Source: Rhizophagus irregularis (lineage: Eukaryota > Glomeromycota > Glomeromycetes > Glomerales > Glomeraceae). From it: 64,000 nt of DNA. Positions 1 through 11,122 of the stretch are shown here, one piece after another (the stretch's first letter is position 1; every line of letters starts with the position of its first letter). The stretch lies in contig NC_089433.1 of NCBI RefSeq assembly GCF_026210795.1, positions 2,567,001-2,631,000 on the forward strand. The letters run 5' to 3'. Both the position numbers and the translations under genes were made by a program. The notes below the pieces were generated by a model that saw only the letters and a list, made by a program, of their open reading frames with translations, was not told the DNA's origin and ran no database searches.

Positions 1-1510
1 CTAAACATAGAGGAAATGTTGCACGATATTCTTCTAAAGAAGCAGGTGCTTCAAGTGACTTTTTGTGTGCTTTTAATTTATGCTTTGCAAGTATTGTTGA
101 ATTTGCCAATACCTTTCCAAATTCAAAGAAATGTTTTGGTGTAAGATTTTTAGGATTAAGTTTTTTATGTGTATTATAATCAAATTTTACTAAAGCAAAA
201 ATAACAAGTATTATAAATAAAGAAGGTACTGATATTGATGAAAAAGACTCGGAAGATGATAGTTCAAATGTAATGATAGATTTTTCTTGATTAATAGTAC
301 ATAAAATAGGAACTAATTGTACTAAAACTTTTTTTTGCCAAACTAATTTAACTGAAAAAGCTACATTAAGAATTCAGTATCCAATTGCTTCTAATGCTTT
401 TATTGTATCATTATTGTGATGTGACATATTGTCACAATTTGGATCATTCTTTACACCTTTTCCAATATGTTGATAAGTATGCCCGCCCTTATTTTCATAA
501 CAATTAATACATACATAACGTGCATTTTTACTCTGTTGTGTTGAAAATACAAGAGGATGATATACTTGTAAGGCACCACATTTTTTTTGTCCTATACAAG
601 GAACTTGAATATTTCTACCTACAATTGTATATGAATGTTCTTCACAATTAGCACCACGACTAAAAAAAATTTTATTTTTACTACAAAATAAACAACGACG
701 ACGATGAATAATACTTTGGGTATACTTTTTAGTTTGCTTCAAATTAGCTGAATGTAGTTTATTTTGATCATACATAAAATGTGTATAACAAACTCCTAAT
801 TGTTCAATTGTGAAATTTTTTGCTCTAACTTCTTCTTCATCAATTTGCTACATACCAATCATTTGCCAAAGGCGCCTCAAATTTGTTTTGGAATTACATC
901 TTTGAATTTTACCCTCAAATATATCAATTATAACACATGGACTCAATGTTTCATTGTCCTGTAATTCAGAAATAACTTCATCATGTTCATCATACTCTTC
1001 TCCATGCTCTTCACCAGATTCTGTTTCAGAAAATTCATCTTCATCTTCGTTTGAGACATTTTGTTGAGCAAATTTTTTCGCATTTGCAAGTGCATCACGA
1101 TCTATTTCAAATAAAGGTTCACCATTATTCAATTCACTTTGTATAGATGATTCTTCAATTACACTTTCCTTTATTTAAAAGAATTTTAATAAAATAAAAT
1201 TTATTAAAATATAAATTAAAATTATTCTTATTTACGTTAAAAAATAAATAAAATGAAGACATTCCCATTAATACTCACCAAATCTTCTTCTAGATTTTTG
1301 TATTTACTAAAAATTTCTTCAAAATCCACTAAGTTTTTTTATAAATCCTCATATTCATCATCATTACTTATTAGGTTTTCCTCTAAATCTTCGTATTCAT
1401 TATCATCTCCACTGGAAAAGTCTTTTTTAAACTTACATATTTATTACATAAGATTTTCTCCAAATTTCATATTCATTATGAGTTTTATCCCTACCTTTTT
1501 CCATTTCCAT
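1..1510 (-). pseudogene. Broken multi-exon gene of a repeat family, running off the window start
   Basis: Function not recognised. Reading leftwards from an ATG at 1510, short acidic exons lead to a GTGAGT donor at 1278. An intron of about 110 nt ends at 1169, and one frame then continues from 1168 to base 1. That frame holds an acidic stretch (about 950-1080) and a Cys/His-rich stretch (about 430-700) with CLFC, CINC and CEEH pairs, suggesting metal binding. It then has a Lys-rich C-terminal part crossing the window edge. Three in-frame stops break it: TAA near 1345, TAG at 850-848 and TGA at 376-374. The last two could each come from one transition in a Trp (or Gln/Arg) codon, and homologous-looking sequence continues past each. 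I infer a recently decayed member of a mobile or expanded family. A sequencing error cannot explain three stops. Confidence 0.5.
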
Positions 1511-2299
1511 TATGATAAATAAATCCAAAATCTATAAAAAAAAATGCTTTTTTAAAGATTTATTTAAAAAAAAATTAAAAATATAGTACTTCGTCAGTTT
1601 TGTAGGTTTAAATGCTTTAAAAACCCAGTTTTATTATATTTTAACGAAAAAAATAAACTAACTTTTGGTAAAGATCCAGGTTAAACGGCAAAAGTTATAT
1701 TAAAATTTTTTTAACGAGGTCGGAAGAACGGTCAATAAGTTCCTATTTTGCTTTTGGTTTAAAGCGTTTCATTATATAAATGTGGTGTTACCTTTACCCG
1801 CATTTTTTCAATTTTTGCCGAAATTTAGCCGGCATTATCAATTTGGCCAGAATTAACGATAATTTCGGCCAAAATCACATTTTGAAGATCGGCAATTTTA
1901 ATCCAATAAAATTAATTTTGCCGATTTTGAAAACTATACATGCGATATTTACCCAAAGACGATGCTGCACCATAATTTTTATTAGGGCAAGTATATTGAA
2001 AAAATTTTGCCCTTAAATTTTATCATATTTCCCCTGACTGTTATATAGGTAAGGTCCCAAAAATTTTTTTTATTAGAAGCTCTAAGCATAGGTTTTTACT
2101 ATGATCGCATACAGATCTTTTGCACTTTATGCAATCTCCTATCGCCAAGCACTGGTCAAAATCAAAACTTTTGACCGTTAAGAGCTTTCGGCATAATTTT
2201 GCCGATTAGTCATATGATTCATCACATTTTTTGACCAATGGCAAAAATTGGTAAAATCAATGAAAAAAAATTGACCAATAACTTTTTGGTCGATATTTT
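1511..2299. other. Intergenic, no gene seen
   Basis: No convincing reading frame. The stretch around 1795-1935 is rich in words such as GGCCAGAATTAA and GCCGAAAT and their complements. Similar words recur at 6893, 10620, 37800, 38890 and 46795, so I take it as terminal sequence of old inverted-repeat elements. Diverged inverted similarity (TTGCCAAT/ATTGGCAA, GGTAAAATCA) links 2110-2280 with 4080-4260, on either side of the mini-intron array, and could be the ends of one element. Confidence 0.35.
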
Positions 2300-2563
2300 G
2301 TAATTATGTATCACGTGCATTACGCAATACTACTATATATTAACTTTATTTAAACTTTTTTTTTCTCACACTTTCGTCTCCCCTTTTCACTCACTTTACT
2401 TTTCCACACACTTCTTCGTCACCCTTTCGTCTTTCCTCTTTCTATTCACTCTTTTGTCTCCCTTTCCCTCTCACTTTTTCGTCTTTCCCTTTCCCCTTTC
2501 TTTCGTCCATTCTCTCTTCCTTCTTTTTAGGTGACGCCTCGGCTCTTTGGATACGGTATTTCA
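2300..2563 (+). promoter_or_regulatory. Putative promoter and pyrimidine leader of mini-intron array 1
   Basis: A CACGTG word lies near 2310 and TATATATT near 2334. They are followed by about 170 bases of almost pure C/T on the + strand (CTTTCGTC, CCCTTTC repeats) up to a splice-acceptor-like TTTTTAG at 2523-2530 and a 33-nt first exon. The arms of the palindromic element at 54.6-60.2 kb have the same order: TATA-like and CACGTG words, C/T-rich leader, GTAAGT. Conserved order supports a transcribed unit; the start site itself is a guess. Confidence 0.35.
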
Positions 2564-3960
2564 GTAAGTTTTTAATTTTTTTTATTTCCCTTGTTTTCGC
2601 CTTAATAAACTAATTTCAAATTTTTTTTTTTAGTTATTCAGCTTTTAGACGCGTGGGTACTTTGGTAGGAGAGTTAGATTTTTTTAAAAATTTTATTTAA
2701 CGAAATATTTACTAACATTTTCGTTCTTTTTTTTGTAGGTTCAAGACGCCCTCGAAGTATAATAGATATTAGGGTTTAGGGCATGAATTAGTCGATAGTA
2801 AGTTTCGAAGTTGAGTTAATTTCGAAACTTTAAAAGAAATGATTTACTAATCATTTCTTTCTTCTTTTTGTAGGCCTTCACTTTGGGCTGATGGATCGGA
2901 TAAGTTTTGAAATATTTCGAAACTTTTTGAGATTTTTTTTTATAAAAGAATCGGTTTGCTAACCGTTTCTTTATTTTTTTTGTAGGTTCTTCTTCGTACT
3001 ATTATTGAGAAATAGACGTGTAAGTTTCGATGTGTATTTCAAAACTTTATTTTTTATTATTATTAAATAAACGGACTAACCGTTTTCTTTATTTTTTTTT
3101 TGTAGGTTTCCATTAACGAATTGGGGTAAGGGGGGTAAGTTTTGAATATATTTCGAAATTTTGTGATTTTTTTTTATTGAAGAAACATTAAACTAATTGT
3201 TTCTTCTTTTTTTTTATAGATTTCCCCCTTCGGACTTTATTGGATGGGTGGGTAAGTTTCGAATTTTTCAAAACTTCAAGTTTTTATTAAAGAAACGAAC
3301 TAACCGTTTCTTTTTTTTATTTGTAGGTTTTCATTAACGAATTGGAGATAAGTTTTGATATTTCGAAACTTTATTTTTTTTTATCGAAGAAACATTAAAC
3401 TAATTGTTTCTTCTTTTTTTTGTAGATTTCCATCTTCAGACTTTTTATTGGATGGGTAAGTTTTGAATTTTTTGAAACTTCATTTTTTATTATTATTAAA
3501 GAAACAAACTAACCGTTTCTTTTTTTTTGTAGGTTTCCATTATCGATTTGGGAGTAAGTTTCGAATATATTTCAAAACTTTGTGATTTTTTTTTATCGAA
3601 GAAACATTAAACTAATTGTTTCTTCTTTTTTTTGTAGATTTCCCCCTTCGGACTTTATTGGATTGTGTAAGTTTCGAATTTTTCGAAACTTCAGTTTTTA
3701 TTATTATTAAAGAAACGAACTTACCGTTTCTTTACTTTTTTTTGTAGGTTTCCTCTTCGGATTTTATCAGATCGGGTAAGTTTCTTTTGAAACTTCAATT
3801 TTTTTATTTAAAAAATAGGTTACTAACCGTTTTCTCCTTTTTTTGTAGGTTTTCTACGGATTTTTATCAGATTAGATGAGGATGATGGGTGGATGGTGGA
3901 TGGTGGATGGTGTATATAGATGATAGATAGCTATATATTAATTTAATATGTAATTTTTAA
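2564..3960 (+). ncRNA. Array of about 12 structured mini-introns and micro-exons (locus 1)
   Basis: Introns called from donor and acceptor words: 2564-2633, 2665-2738, 2798-2873, 2900-2985, 3020-3105, 3135-3219, 3252-3326, 3348-3425, 3456-3532, 3554-3637, 3667-3747, 3776-3848 (70-86 nt). Exons between them are 21-59 nt, and from 3106 they alternate between two types (TTTCCATTAACGAATTGG and TTTCCCCCTTCGGACTTT) with a dimer period near 210 bp. Most introns start GTAAGTTTCGAA with a downstream TTCGAAACTT, forming a hairpin at the donor. Most then carry a second hairpin such as GAAACG/CGTTTC with ACTAAC in the loop, followed by a T-run and GTAG. Two units (2900 and 3348) have ATAAGT instead of GTAAGT. 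I found no open frame through the joined exons, so I call it non-coding. The 3' part has a short GGATGGT tandem repeat (3888-3912) and AATAAA-like words. Confidence 0.6.
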
Positions 3961-4559
3961 TAAAACGAATTAATAAAATTTAATTAATAAATTATTATAA
4001 AATTAAAATCAGTAATCAGTTAAATGTACAAAAATCGTTAATAAATTATTAGGTTTATTAACAATCGTCAATTTGATTTTACCGATTTGTTGCCAATTTT
4101 ACTGATCGATTTGTTGACAAGTGGCAGGCATTACGGTGCAAATCGTTTATAAAATTAGTTGCCAATTTTTTTGGTACTGATCGGCTAAGGTCAGACCAAA
4201 TTTTGTCCAACATTCGGCAATTTAAAATTTTGCCGAAATGGACTATTCCGACCAGTGAAAGCGTGCTGGGATTAGACGCTTGCCCTTCTTCAGTAGATTT
4301 ATCTATTTGGTCTTTTTTATATTCCTTCAAATCTATGTCACTATCTAATACTTTGTTATTTTCCTTCCAGTTGAATATCACGTGGTCTCCTCTACTTCCT
4401 TCTTGGCCTTTACGCTTCCTACTACCGAAAGACTTAGTTCTTAAAAGCTGAAAATCTTGGAAAAAGATTAATCTTTTCAACCTAGCCCAATTGGTGTCTT
4501 CATATGGTACTATTTTATTGCCATGGTGACAACTTTAACTGTTTGGACGAATTAATTTT

Positions 4560-6520
4560 TACTCTTAGTTACTGGCTTGGTTTAAATTTATTTTGAATAA
4601 TTTTGTTGTTTCTTCTAATTCTTATTTTCTTTTTACTATGCTTAATATTTTGCCTTTAACTATTACGTCTCCATCTGTTGGCCGTTTACAATGGGCTATT
4701 TCTTTTCATTCTCCTACCCAAACTGTATTCATAAGTCATGTGTATATCACTATTCAATCTCGTAATATTGCTATTTCTTTTATCAGACTCATCTTCAATT
4801 GACTCACCTGTTCTGCAACCATGCTAATCACTCTCTTTCTGACTATATATCCTTTTCCTTTATTCAGAACAAACGTCTGTTTGAACTATACTACTTTGAA
4901 GTTTTTTTATCTTCAACTATTTGCTATTCTCTTAAACATGATCGAAAATTCAAATATATTAATTCACCATCAGAAGCTATTTCGCTTGATATCTCCTTAT
5001 TATACACCAAATCCCTGTTGTTTTGACATTTGTTTGGCACCATCTCGATTTCGTCTAATTTTCTTATTTCCCTTGGCATTAATCCTATTGAACTACTTTC
5101 GCTATCTACAAAAGTCTTATATATAGATGGCTCTTATATGCCTCTGTCTCCTAGTGCTCCCGTTCCTGCGATATCTTACGCTTGGATTGCATTAGACAAA
5201 GATAATATGATCTTGGAATATTCTTACAATTCTTTTTCTACTCTGTTTCCTTCAGATTTTCACTCTGAACTTTTTGCTCTATACTTTGGTCTTTGTTCAC
5301 TTCACCCCAGATCCTCTGTTACTGTCAATACTGATTGTTCTTATCTGATTACTTCCTGATCTCGCCTTATTGATAATCCTTTCTCTTTTAGACTTTTGAA
5401 AGAAGATAATCATCTTATATGGATTTCTTTAAGACAATTAATTATGAAGAATAATCTTTTAATTTCTTTCAAAAAAGTTTTTGCTCATGCAGATGATTCT
5501 TTGAATAACCAAGTGGATGCCCTCACCAAAAACGCTTATTTCTCTTAGCAACCTTCTTTTACTCTTCACTCTTTCATTGATGCTTCCTGCATCCTTTCAT
5601 TTAATTTCTTATCGATTGATACCAATCTTCACCAATTTTGCAAGCATATTTTTGAAGCACGAAATTTGCTTTCTTTCTGTTTTTTTACTTGCTATACTTC
5701 TTTAGGCCCTCTCTCTCTCTTTAACTGGACTGGCATTAATTTTTACCTTTCAAAGTTTAAAGACTTTGCCTTTTATAAGAATGGTCATCCTGAATGCTGA
5801 GCATTCTGTATCAAAATTTTTTTGGATCAATTACCTACTTTAACTTTTCTACAAAAGCGAAGACTTCAAGTCTACCTTTCAACCTGGTTATATTCCCAAT
5901 GTAATTCTACTCTGGAAGACTTAGATCATCTGTGGACTTGTCCTTATATCTTAGCTGATTTTAATCTTAAGACACATCACGTATCCTTGGTCTCCTTATT
6001 TTGAGATAAATTGCTCAACTTTCTTGTGAAGCACCTTTCTTCTCTCTTACCAAGTTATATTGATGGTTTTCTTAACTTGAATTATTGGAATTATTCTTTG
6101 CCTTTCTCACAGTGCCTTTAGTTAACACAAGGACTTATTTCTATGTCCTTAACTACCTACCTACTTGTCTCTTTTTCACTTAATTTTATTCACAATACCT
6201 TGGCCTCTCTTCTGGATGAATTCCACTTTAAACTTTATGTGGAAATTTGGATTTGCCATTCCATCTTTTTTCATCATTAGGAAATTTCTCAAGAGATAAC
6301 TGATCAAATCAAATATTCAAAAACTTCTTCTACTTCTAATTCCTCTCTTCCTTTTATCTCTTCTCTAATTTTGGGCACTTCTCTGGCGATAGTTGATTCA
6401 GATTCCTGAGTTTCTTGGATATCCTCTGCTATAATTCGAGGTGGATCTTGGATTTTACACTTAAATTTTCTGCGCCGCTTAACAGTTCAGCCTCTTCATC
6501 TTAGAGTTCTTCTTTAGTAA
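4560..6520 (+). pseudogene. Decayed LINE-type retroelement fragment with RNase H domain
   Basis: From 4799 to about 6500 one frame can be followed through several stops, many of them TGA at places where Trp would fit. RNase HI motifs appear in order: YIDGS (about 5120), HSELFALYFGL (about 5260), NTDCSYL (about 5330), then AHADD..NQVDAL (about 5490-5520). Near 5880-5945 a C-x-H-x-C pattern (QCN...DHLWTC) resembles the C-terminal zinc motif of LINEs with RNase H. Upstream, 4593-4797 matches in another frame, so at least one frameshift exists. No reverse-transcriptase core is visible, so the copy is probably 5'-truncated. The 3' end may lie near AATAAAATATAAAG at 6750-6765. The same domain order is seen in the better preserved copy at 42768-45592. 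Confidence 0.7.
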
Positions 6521-6769
6521 CAGGTTAGATTTTAGGACATGCTGGATAGTTGACTTATACTGACTTTTGGGTAAAGTTGAAGTATACGATTCTGTAAAAT
6601 AGTTTAGTTCTCTTTTCTTTAATTTTATTTTAGTTTAGATTTCTTTACTTGTATGAGTCGTGAAGCTACTCTTTTTTATTTTTTATTTTAATTTTCGTAT
6701 TATATGTAAATATTGTTCAATTTTGTAAAATTTTTTGAAGTCAAAATTTAATAAAATATAAAGTCATAT

Positions 6770-7069
6770 GACTGTTTGCCATGACTCCATAGCATTCTTC
6801 GTGACATGATTAACTTCATCTTAAGTATATACTTACTTTGTATAACCATAATTTTCTTATATAGATAATATATTACATAAAATATATAATTCCGGTCAGA
6901 ATTATAAATTACGTGACATAATGCTGGTAACAGACCAATCAGAATTTTGGAAAAATTTCAGCATTTTGGAAAAGTTTCAGAAAAAATTCTGGGCCCGAAA
7001 TTAGTTTTGGAATTCAGAAATAGTTTCAAGTGACAGCTTTATTGTCTGTATAAGTGGGGTGATATAGAT
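6770..7069. other. Non-coding stretch
   Basis: No gene seen. It contains a CCGGTCAGAATTATAAATTACGTG block (split by a mismatch from the common GGCCAGAATTAA word) around 6892-6915, probably the end of an old MITE. Confidence 0.3.
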
Positions 7070-7342
7070 ATGCGAAAATTTGTATGGGATAATTTATTTC
7101 AGAAATCTAGTGTAGAAAAAGAGTATTGGTGTAAAAATCTCGTAGATGCTAGAACTCGCATTAAATGGCCTAAGATCTGCGTACTTCTTCCCTTTTTGAT
7201 AGCATTATATATTTCATTCGCTTCTTTAACATTTTCTAATTGGCACATCAGTAATAAAGTTTTGCATTTGAATAAAAGTTCAGTCTCGAATTTTAAAAAC
7301 ATTCAAAGCTTTTTGCTCTTTTTGCCCTTTAAGAAGAAATGA
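7070..7342 (+). CDS. Hypothetical 90-residue reading frame
   Basis: Open from ATG to a stop, Trp- and Lys-rich with one hydrophobic stretch (about residues 42-58, LLPFLIALYISFASL) that could cross a membrane. No family recognised, no introns seen. It sits between a dead LINE and a decayed gene, so it may be another transposon fragment rather than a host gene. Confidence 0.25.
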   Translation: MRKFVWDNLFQKSSVEKEYWCKNLVDARTRIKWPKICVLLPFLIALYISFASLTFSNWHISNKVLHLNKSSVSNFKNIQSFLLFLPFKKK

Positions 7343-8420
7343 AGGCAAATAAAAGGAAAGTAAGTAGGAGGAAAGTAGGTAATTTTTCTCGCTTGACAAA
7401 AGTTGACCTTTAAATATGGGATGCCTCTATGCCTGCAATTTGCCCTTATACCTGCATGTGTGCAATCTCGTAACTAGATTATATAAATTGTAATCTATTG
7501 TGCTTTATCACGTTTTTGATGATTCGCTAAACTCATGATGAATACCTCCTATAGTTACTTTACAGAAACAAAGTCTGAAAAATATCACTTCTTAAATTTT
7601 TACCAATACCATAGTAGACAAAAAGATTTTACTTTTTCTTTTCAAAAGGAGGCTGACATACTTCAAAAATGTCTGGACTTCCTGAAGAAAGTGAGTTCAG
7701 AAGACGTATTGACATGCTATTGCAAGGATTTGATATAAATTATATTAAAATTTTTGGACAGATGACACGCAGTATGGAAGACTTCTAGCAGTTCTGAAAA
7801 GGGGTAAAACTCATATAACTATGTTGGCATCTACTTGTTGCTTATTTTATAGTTTACTTGTTCATTGTGGCCTGCTTGCATTAACTAAATCAACCAAGCA
7901 TTTCACTTCAGTATCATATGTATCACAAATTTTTTATACTAATATATTTCACCTTTTTTGCTAGAAGCATTGATTATATCAGGATGTCAATAATTTTTGG
8001 AACAAATTGAGTTAATGTATTACAAAATGAACAGAAACGTTTAGAATCAGAAAGGGCTACATGGACAGTAAGTTTTCTTTATACTTAATAATTTTTAAGC
8101 TTTTTATTAACTGATATATATATAGCTATGATGATATTACATTAATATAAGAGATAAGACACAAAATATGATGGAGAACATGACTAAGGAAACAGTTAAA
8201 GAAGCTGAGATTTGTGATCGATATAGATTGCACAAATTGTATTTTTTTTTATTTATATATCTGTGTTTCTTCCCTTCAAGAATACTTGCAAGAAATCATG
8301 TTCTGAGTTTATAAAATATGAACAAATAATGAAGGGTTTCACTTATCAGTATTATTACCACCGCTGAGTAAGGTCAGAATATACAGTAACTTAATATTTA
8401 GTTCTTACAAAACATCTTAA

Positions 8421-9009
8421 TTGCCAATCTGCCTAAAATCGGCACTGCATTACTAATAAAATTTGGGGATAATAGCGATAATAAAAAAAAGCATTTTTTG
8501 CATCTTGCACGTGAAATAAGTTTCACCTATTTTACAAATAGAAATATCATAAATACAATATTTTCTTTCATTTTATGACAAGTCATATTTGCCAAAAAAT
8601 TTTATAATTATATTTCTGTAACTGGTTTTTTTCAACTTTCACTTGTTTTTAATAATAAAAATATTTCAAAAAAGCTTTTAAAAACAACTTTAGAAGCTAA
8701 AAATTATAGGTTTTTAATGTAAATAGTAATGCAATATAGTAAAATGAAATATTGAAATTTCGTATATTTTAAGGTGTAAATCTGATGCGCGCGCATAGTA
8801 AACTCATTATTTTGCATATGAATATATCACTTTTTTTTGCAAATTTATTTTTTTCAAGTATTTTTTTAATATATTATATGATTTTTTTTTATAGTCAATA
8901 TATCATCTATAAGATTTTCTTTTTTGAAGTTTGTGTTCTAGCACAAAATCGGCAAATTTAACCCTGAATTTTATTAGTAATGCAATGCCAATTTTAGGCA
9001 GATCTGTAA
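8421..9009. mobile_element. 589-bp MITE with TTAA target-site duplication
   Basis: The ends are inverted repeats: ATCTGCCTAAAATCGGCA at 8428-8445, matched with two C/T differences by the complement of 8987-9006. TTAA stands on both sides (8417-8420 and 9010-9013). The uninterrupted copies of the host segment read ACATCTTAATACTTT (about 11270 and 11805), showing one TTAA. TTAA duplication is the signature of piggyBac-type elements. No transposase is inside, so it is non-autonomous. Confidence 0.8.
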
Positions 9010-9104
9010 TTAATACTTTCGCTAACCTTTTTGAATATATAGATCTTATTACCTGCAGAACAGAAGTAAAGCGAACTGATAATGATTCGACATTTAGTGA
9101 TGAA

Positions 9105-10190
9105 AAAAATGGTCTGGATTGGTCTGGGTTGAGGAGTAACACAAGACTGGACTGAAAAATTAGTTCATTTCAGTCCAGTCCGGTTTATATTAAAAGGAGA
9201 ATTTGGAACCAGACTGGACTGGACCAGTTATTTTGATTCAGTCTGGTCCAGTCCTATAATAAAAAATGGTGTGAAACATTTTTTTTAATATATTATTATG
9301 AAAAAACGTTTGCGCAACATTTTTTTAATTAATTTAAAGAAAAAATGGTGCGAAAACGTTTTTTTTAATTAAATATACTAAGAAAAAAACGTTTTGCAAC
9401 ATTTTTTTGTTAAGTTAATTAAAAAAACGTTGCAAAAATGTTTTTTTTAATTAAATATACTAAGAAAAAATGTTTCACAACATTTTTTTTTAAAATTAAT
9501 TAAAAAAATGTTGCGCAAATATTTTTTTATAATAATATATTAAAAAAACGTTTCGCAATATTTTTTCATTAAGTTAATTAAAAAATGTTGCGAAAACATT
9601 TTTTTAATTAAATATACTAAGAAAAAAATGTTTCGCAACATTTTTTCTTTAAATTAATTAAAAAAATGTTGCGCAAACATTTTTTTATAATAATATATTA
9701 AAAAAAAACGTTATGCAACGTTTTTTCATTAGTTAATTAAAAAAATGTTGCGCAAACATTTTTTTATAATAATATATTAAAAAACTATTACACAACATTT
9801 TTTCGTTAAGTTAATTAAAAAAACGTTGTGCAAATGTTTTTTTTAATTAAATATATTAAGAAAAAACATTGCGCAACATTTTTTCTTTAAATTAATTAAA
9901 AAAACATTGCGCAAACGTTTTTTTTATAATAATATGTTAAAAAAAATGTTATGCAATGTTTTTTTATTTAATAATTAAATAATCGCAATGGTTTTAATAT
10001 AAACCATTGCGAAAATATTTATCAGTCCGGTCCAGTCTCAACCCATTTAATTCAGTCTGGGTTAGATTTATAATTCAAAATCGTACTAAACCGGACTGAA
10101 TATTTTAGTCCAGGTTGAAGCATCAACCCAGACTGGACCAATCCGAATTTTTGGTCCAAGTTGTCGGATTAGGACTGACCTGATTAGAGC
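9105..10190. mobile_element. Inserted element with GGACTGG-rich ends and hairpin minisatellite core
   Basis: It interrupts unit 1 of the triplicated segment between GATGAA (9098-9103) and TTCTGCTC (about 10195). The flanks (9108-9250 and 10020-10170) are dense in CAGTCCAGTC / GGACTGGACC words in both orientations. The right end reads, in complement, AAAGCTCTAATCAGG, like the end at 60213 and similar to the TAGAGCTC ends of the hAT MITEs at 38394 and 47755. A clean left end and target duplication were not found. Confidence 0.55.
9255..10005. repeat. Inverted-unit AT-rich minisatellite
   Basis: Repeats of about 80-90 bp built from AAAAAATGTTGCGCAAACAT and its complement, separated by TTAATTAAATATACTAAG or TATAATAATATATT. 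Each word is itself self-complementary (TTGCGCAA), so the array could fold into a chain of hairpins. Confidence 0.7.
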
Positions 10191-10481
10191 TTTATTTCTG
10201 CTCTTCTTAAAAATGCTTTTACCAAGACTTTTTCACAACAATCTGATACAAATATAGGAAACTCTAATTTAACGTCAGCCTAAATAGCTAAAATTTAAAA
10301 ACTAAGAAAATACATTAATCGGGATATAGCAGACGATGTTTTAAAAATATATCAGATAAGTATTCTGCTAGGTGAAAAATTTATGTTTAATGGTATACAG
10401 AACATGGCTGAAAAAACAGTCAAAGAAGCTGAGGTTTGTAATCAATATAGATTTCACAAATTGTATTTTTTTTATTTATAT

Positions 10482-11122
10482 GGTGCGCACAGTCTAAAGC
10501 CGACACTTTTTTATTTTTTGGCCAAATTTTTATAAAATCACGTGAGCAAATTTCATTGGTCAATATTTACTTATCATATATATATATAGGTGGGTTTGTA
10601 GAATAGAATACCAATTGTTTAGTCAGAATTAATATTAATTCTGGCTAAAATGATTTATAAATTCATATTATCAGAAAGAATCTGTTATTTTATTATATAT
10701 AAAATTGTGATACCCATTAAATTTTTTTTATATTCATTAAGAATAATAAACATATATTTAATTTGTTTCAAAAAAAAAATAAAGTTTAAAGATAAATAAT
10801 TCATATTCAGTTATTTTAAACAAAAATATTTTTATATTAATTCTTAATTTAGGCCAGTTTATAAATTTTGGCCTGCATTATATTAGTATTAAACTGGCCA
10901 AATTCCTTCAAATTTATTCAAAACATAGTAAAATAACCAAAATTAAAACTTTTATATCTTATGCTACAGTAATTCAATTTGAAAAAACTCTCTGTTACAT
11001 AAAAGTATACTGTTTAAACTACAATATTACAGAAAGTTTTTTTAAAAAATATTGGTTAAATTTTTTTTTCTATTCATTTGAAATCACATAATAAAAAGTG
11101 GTGGCTTTAGACTGTGTATACC
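10482..11122. mobile_element. 641-bp MITE in unit 2 of the triplication
   Basis: Ends are inverted: GGTGCGCACAGTCTAAAGCC at the left, GGTATACACAGTCTAAAGCC in complement at the right. The other units read TTATTTATATATCTGTG without interruption, so the insertion is real. The target duplication is ambiguous (ATAT) because the site is AT-rich. The interior holds a palindromic CAGAATTAATATTAATTCTG at about 10623. Confidence 0.75.

Noticed and set aside
1253-1522. Plus-strand frame of 89 codons
   Set aside because: Antisense to the acidic exons of the pseudogene and Ser/Lys-rich as expected for their complement.
4079-4480. Frame of 133 codons on the minus strand with an overlapping plus frame
   Set aside because: No recognisable motif; lies in the inverted-repeat-like flank of locus 1. 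It could be a transposon fragment but is not supported.
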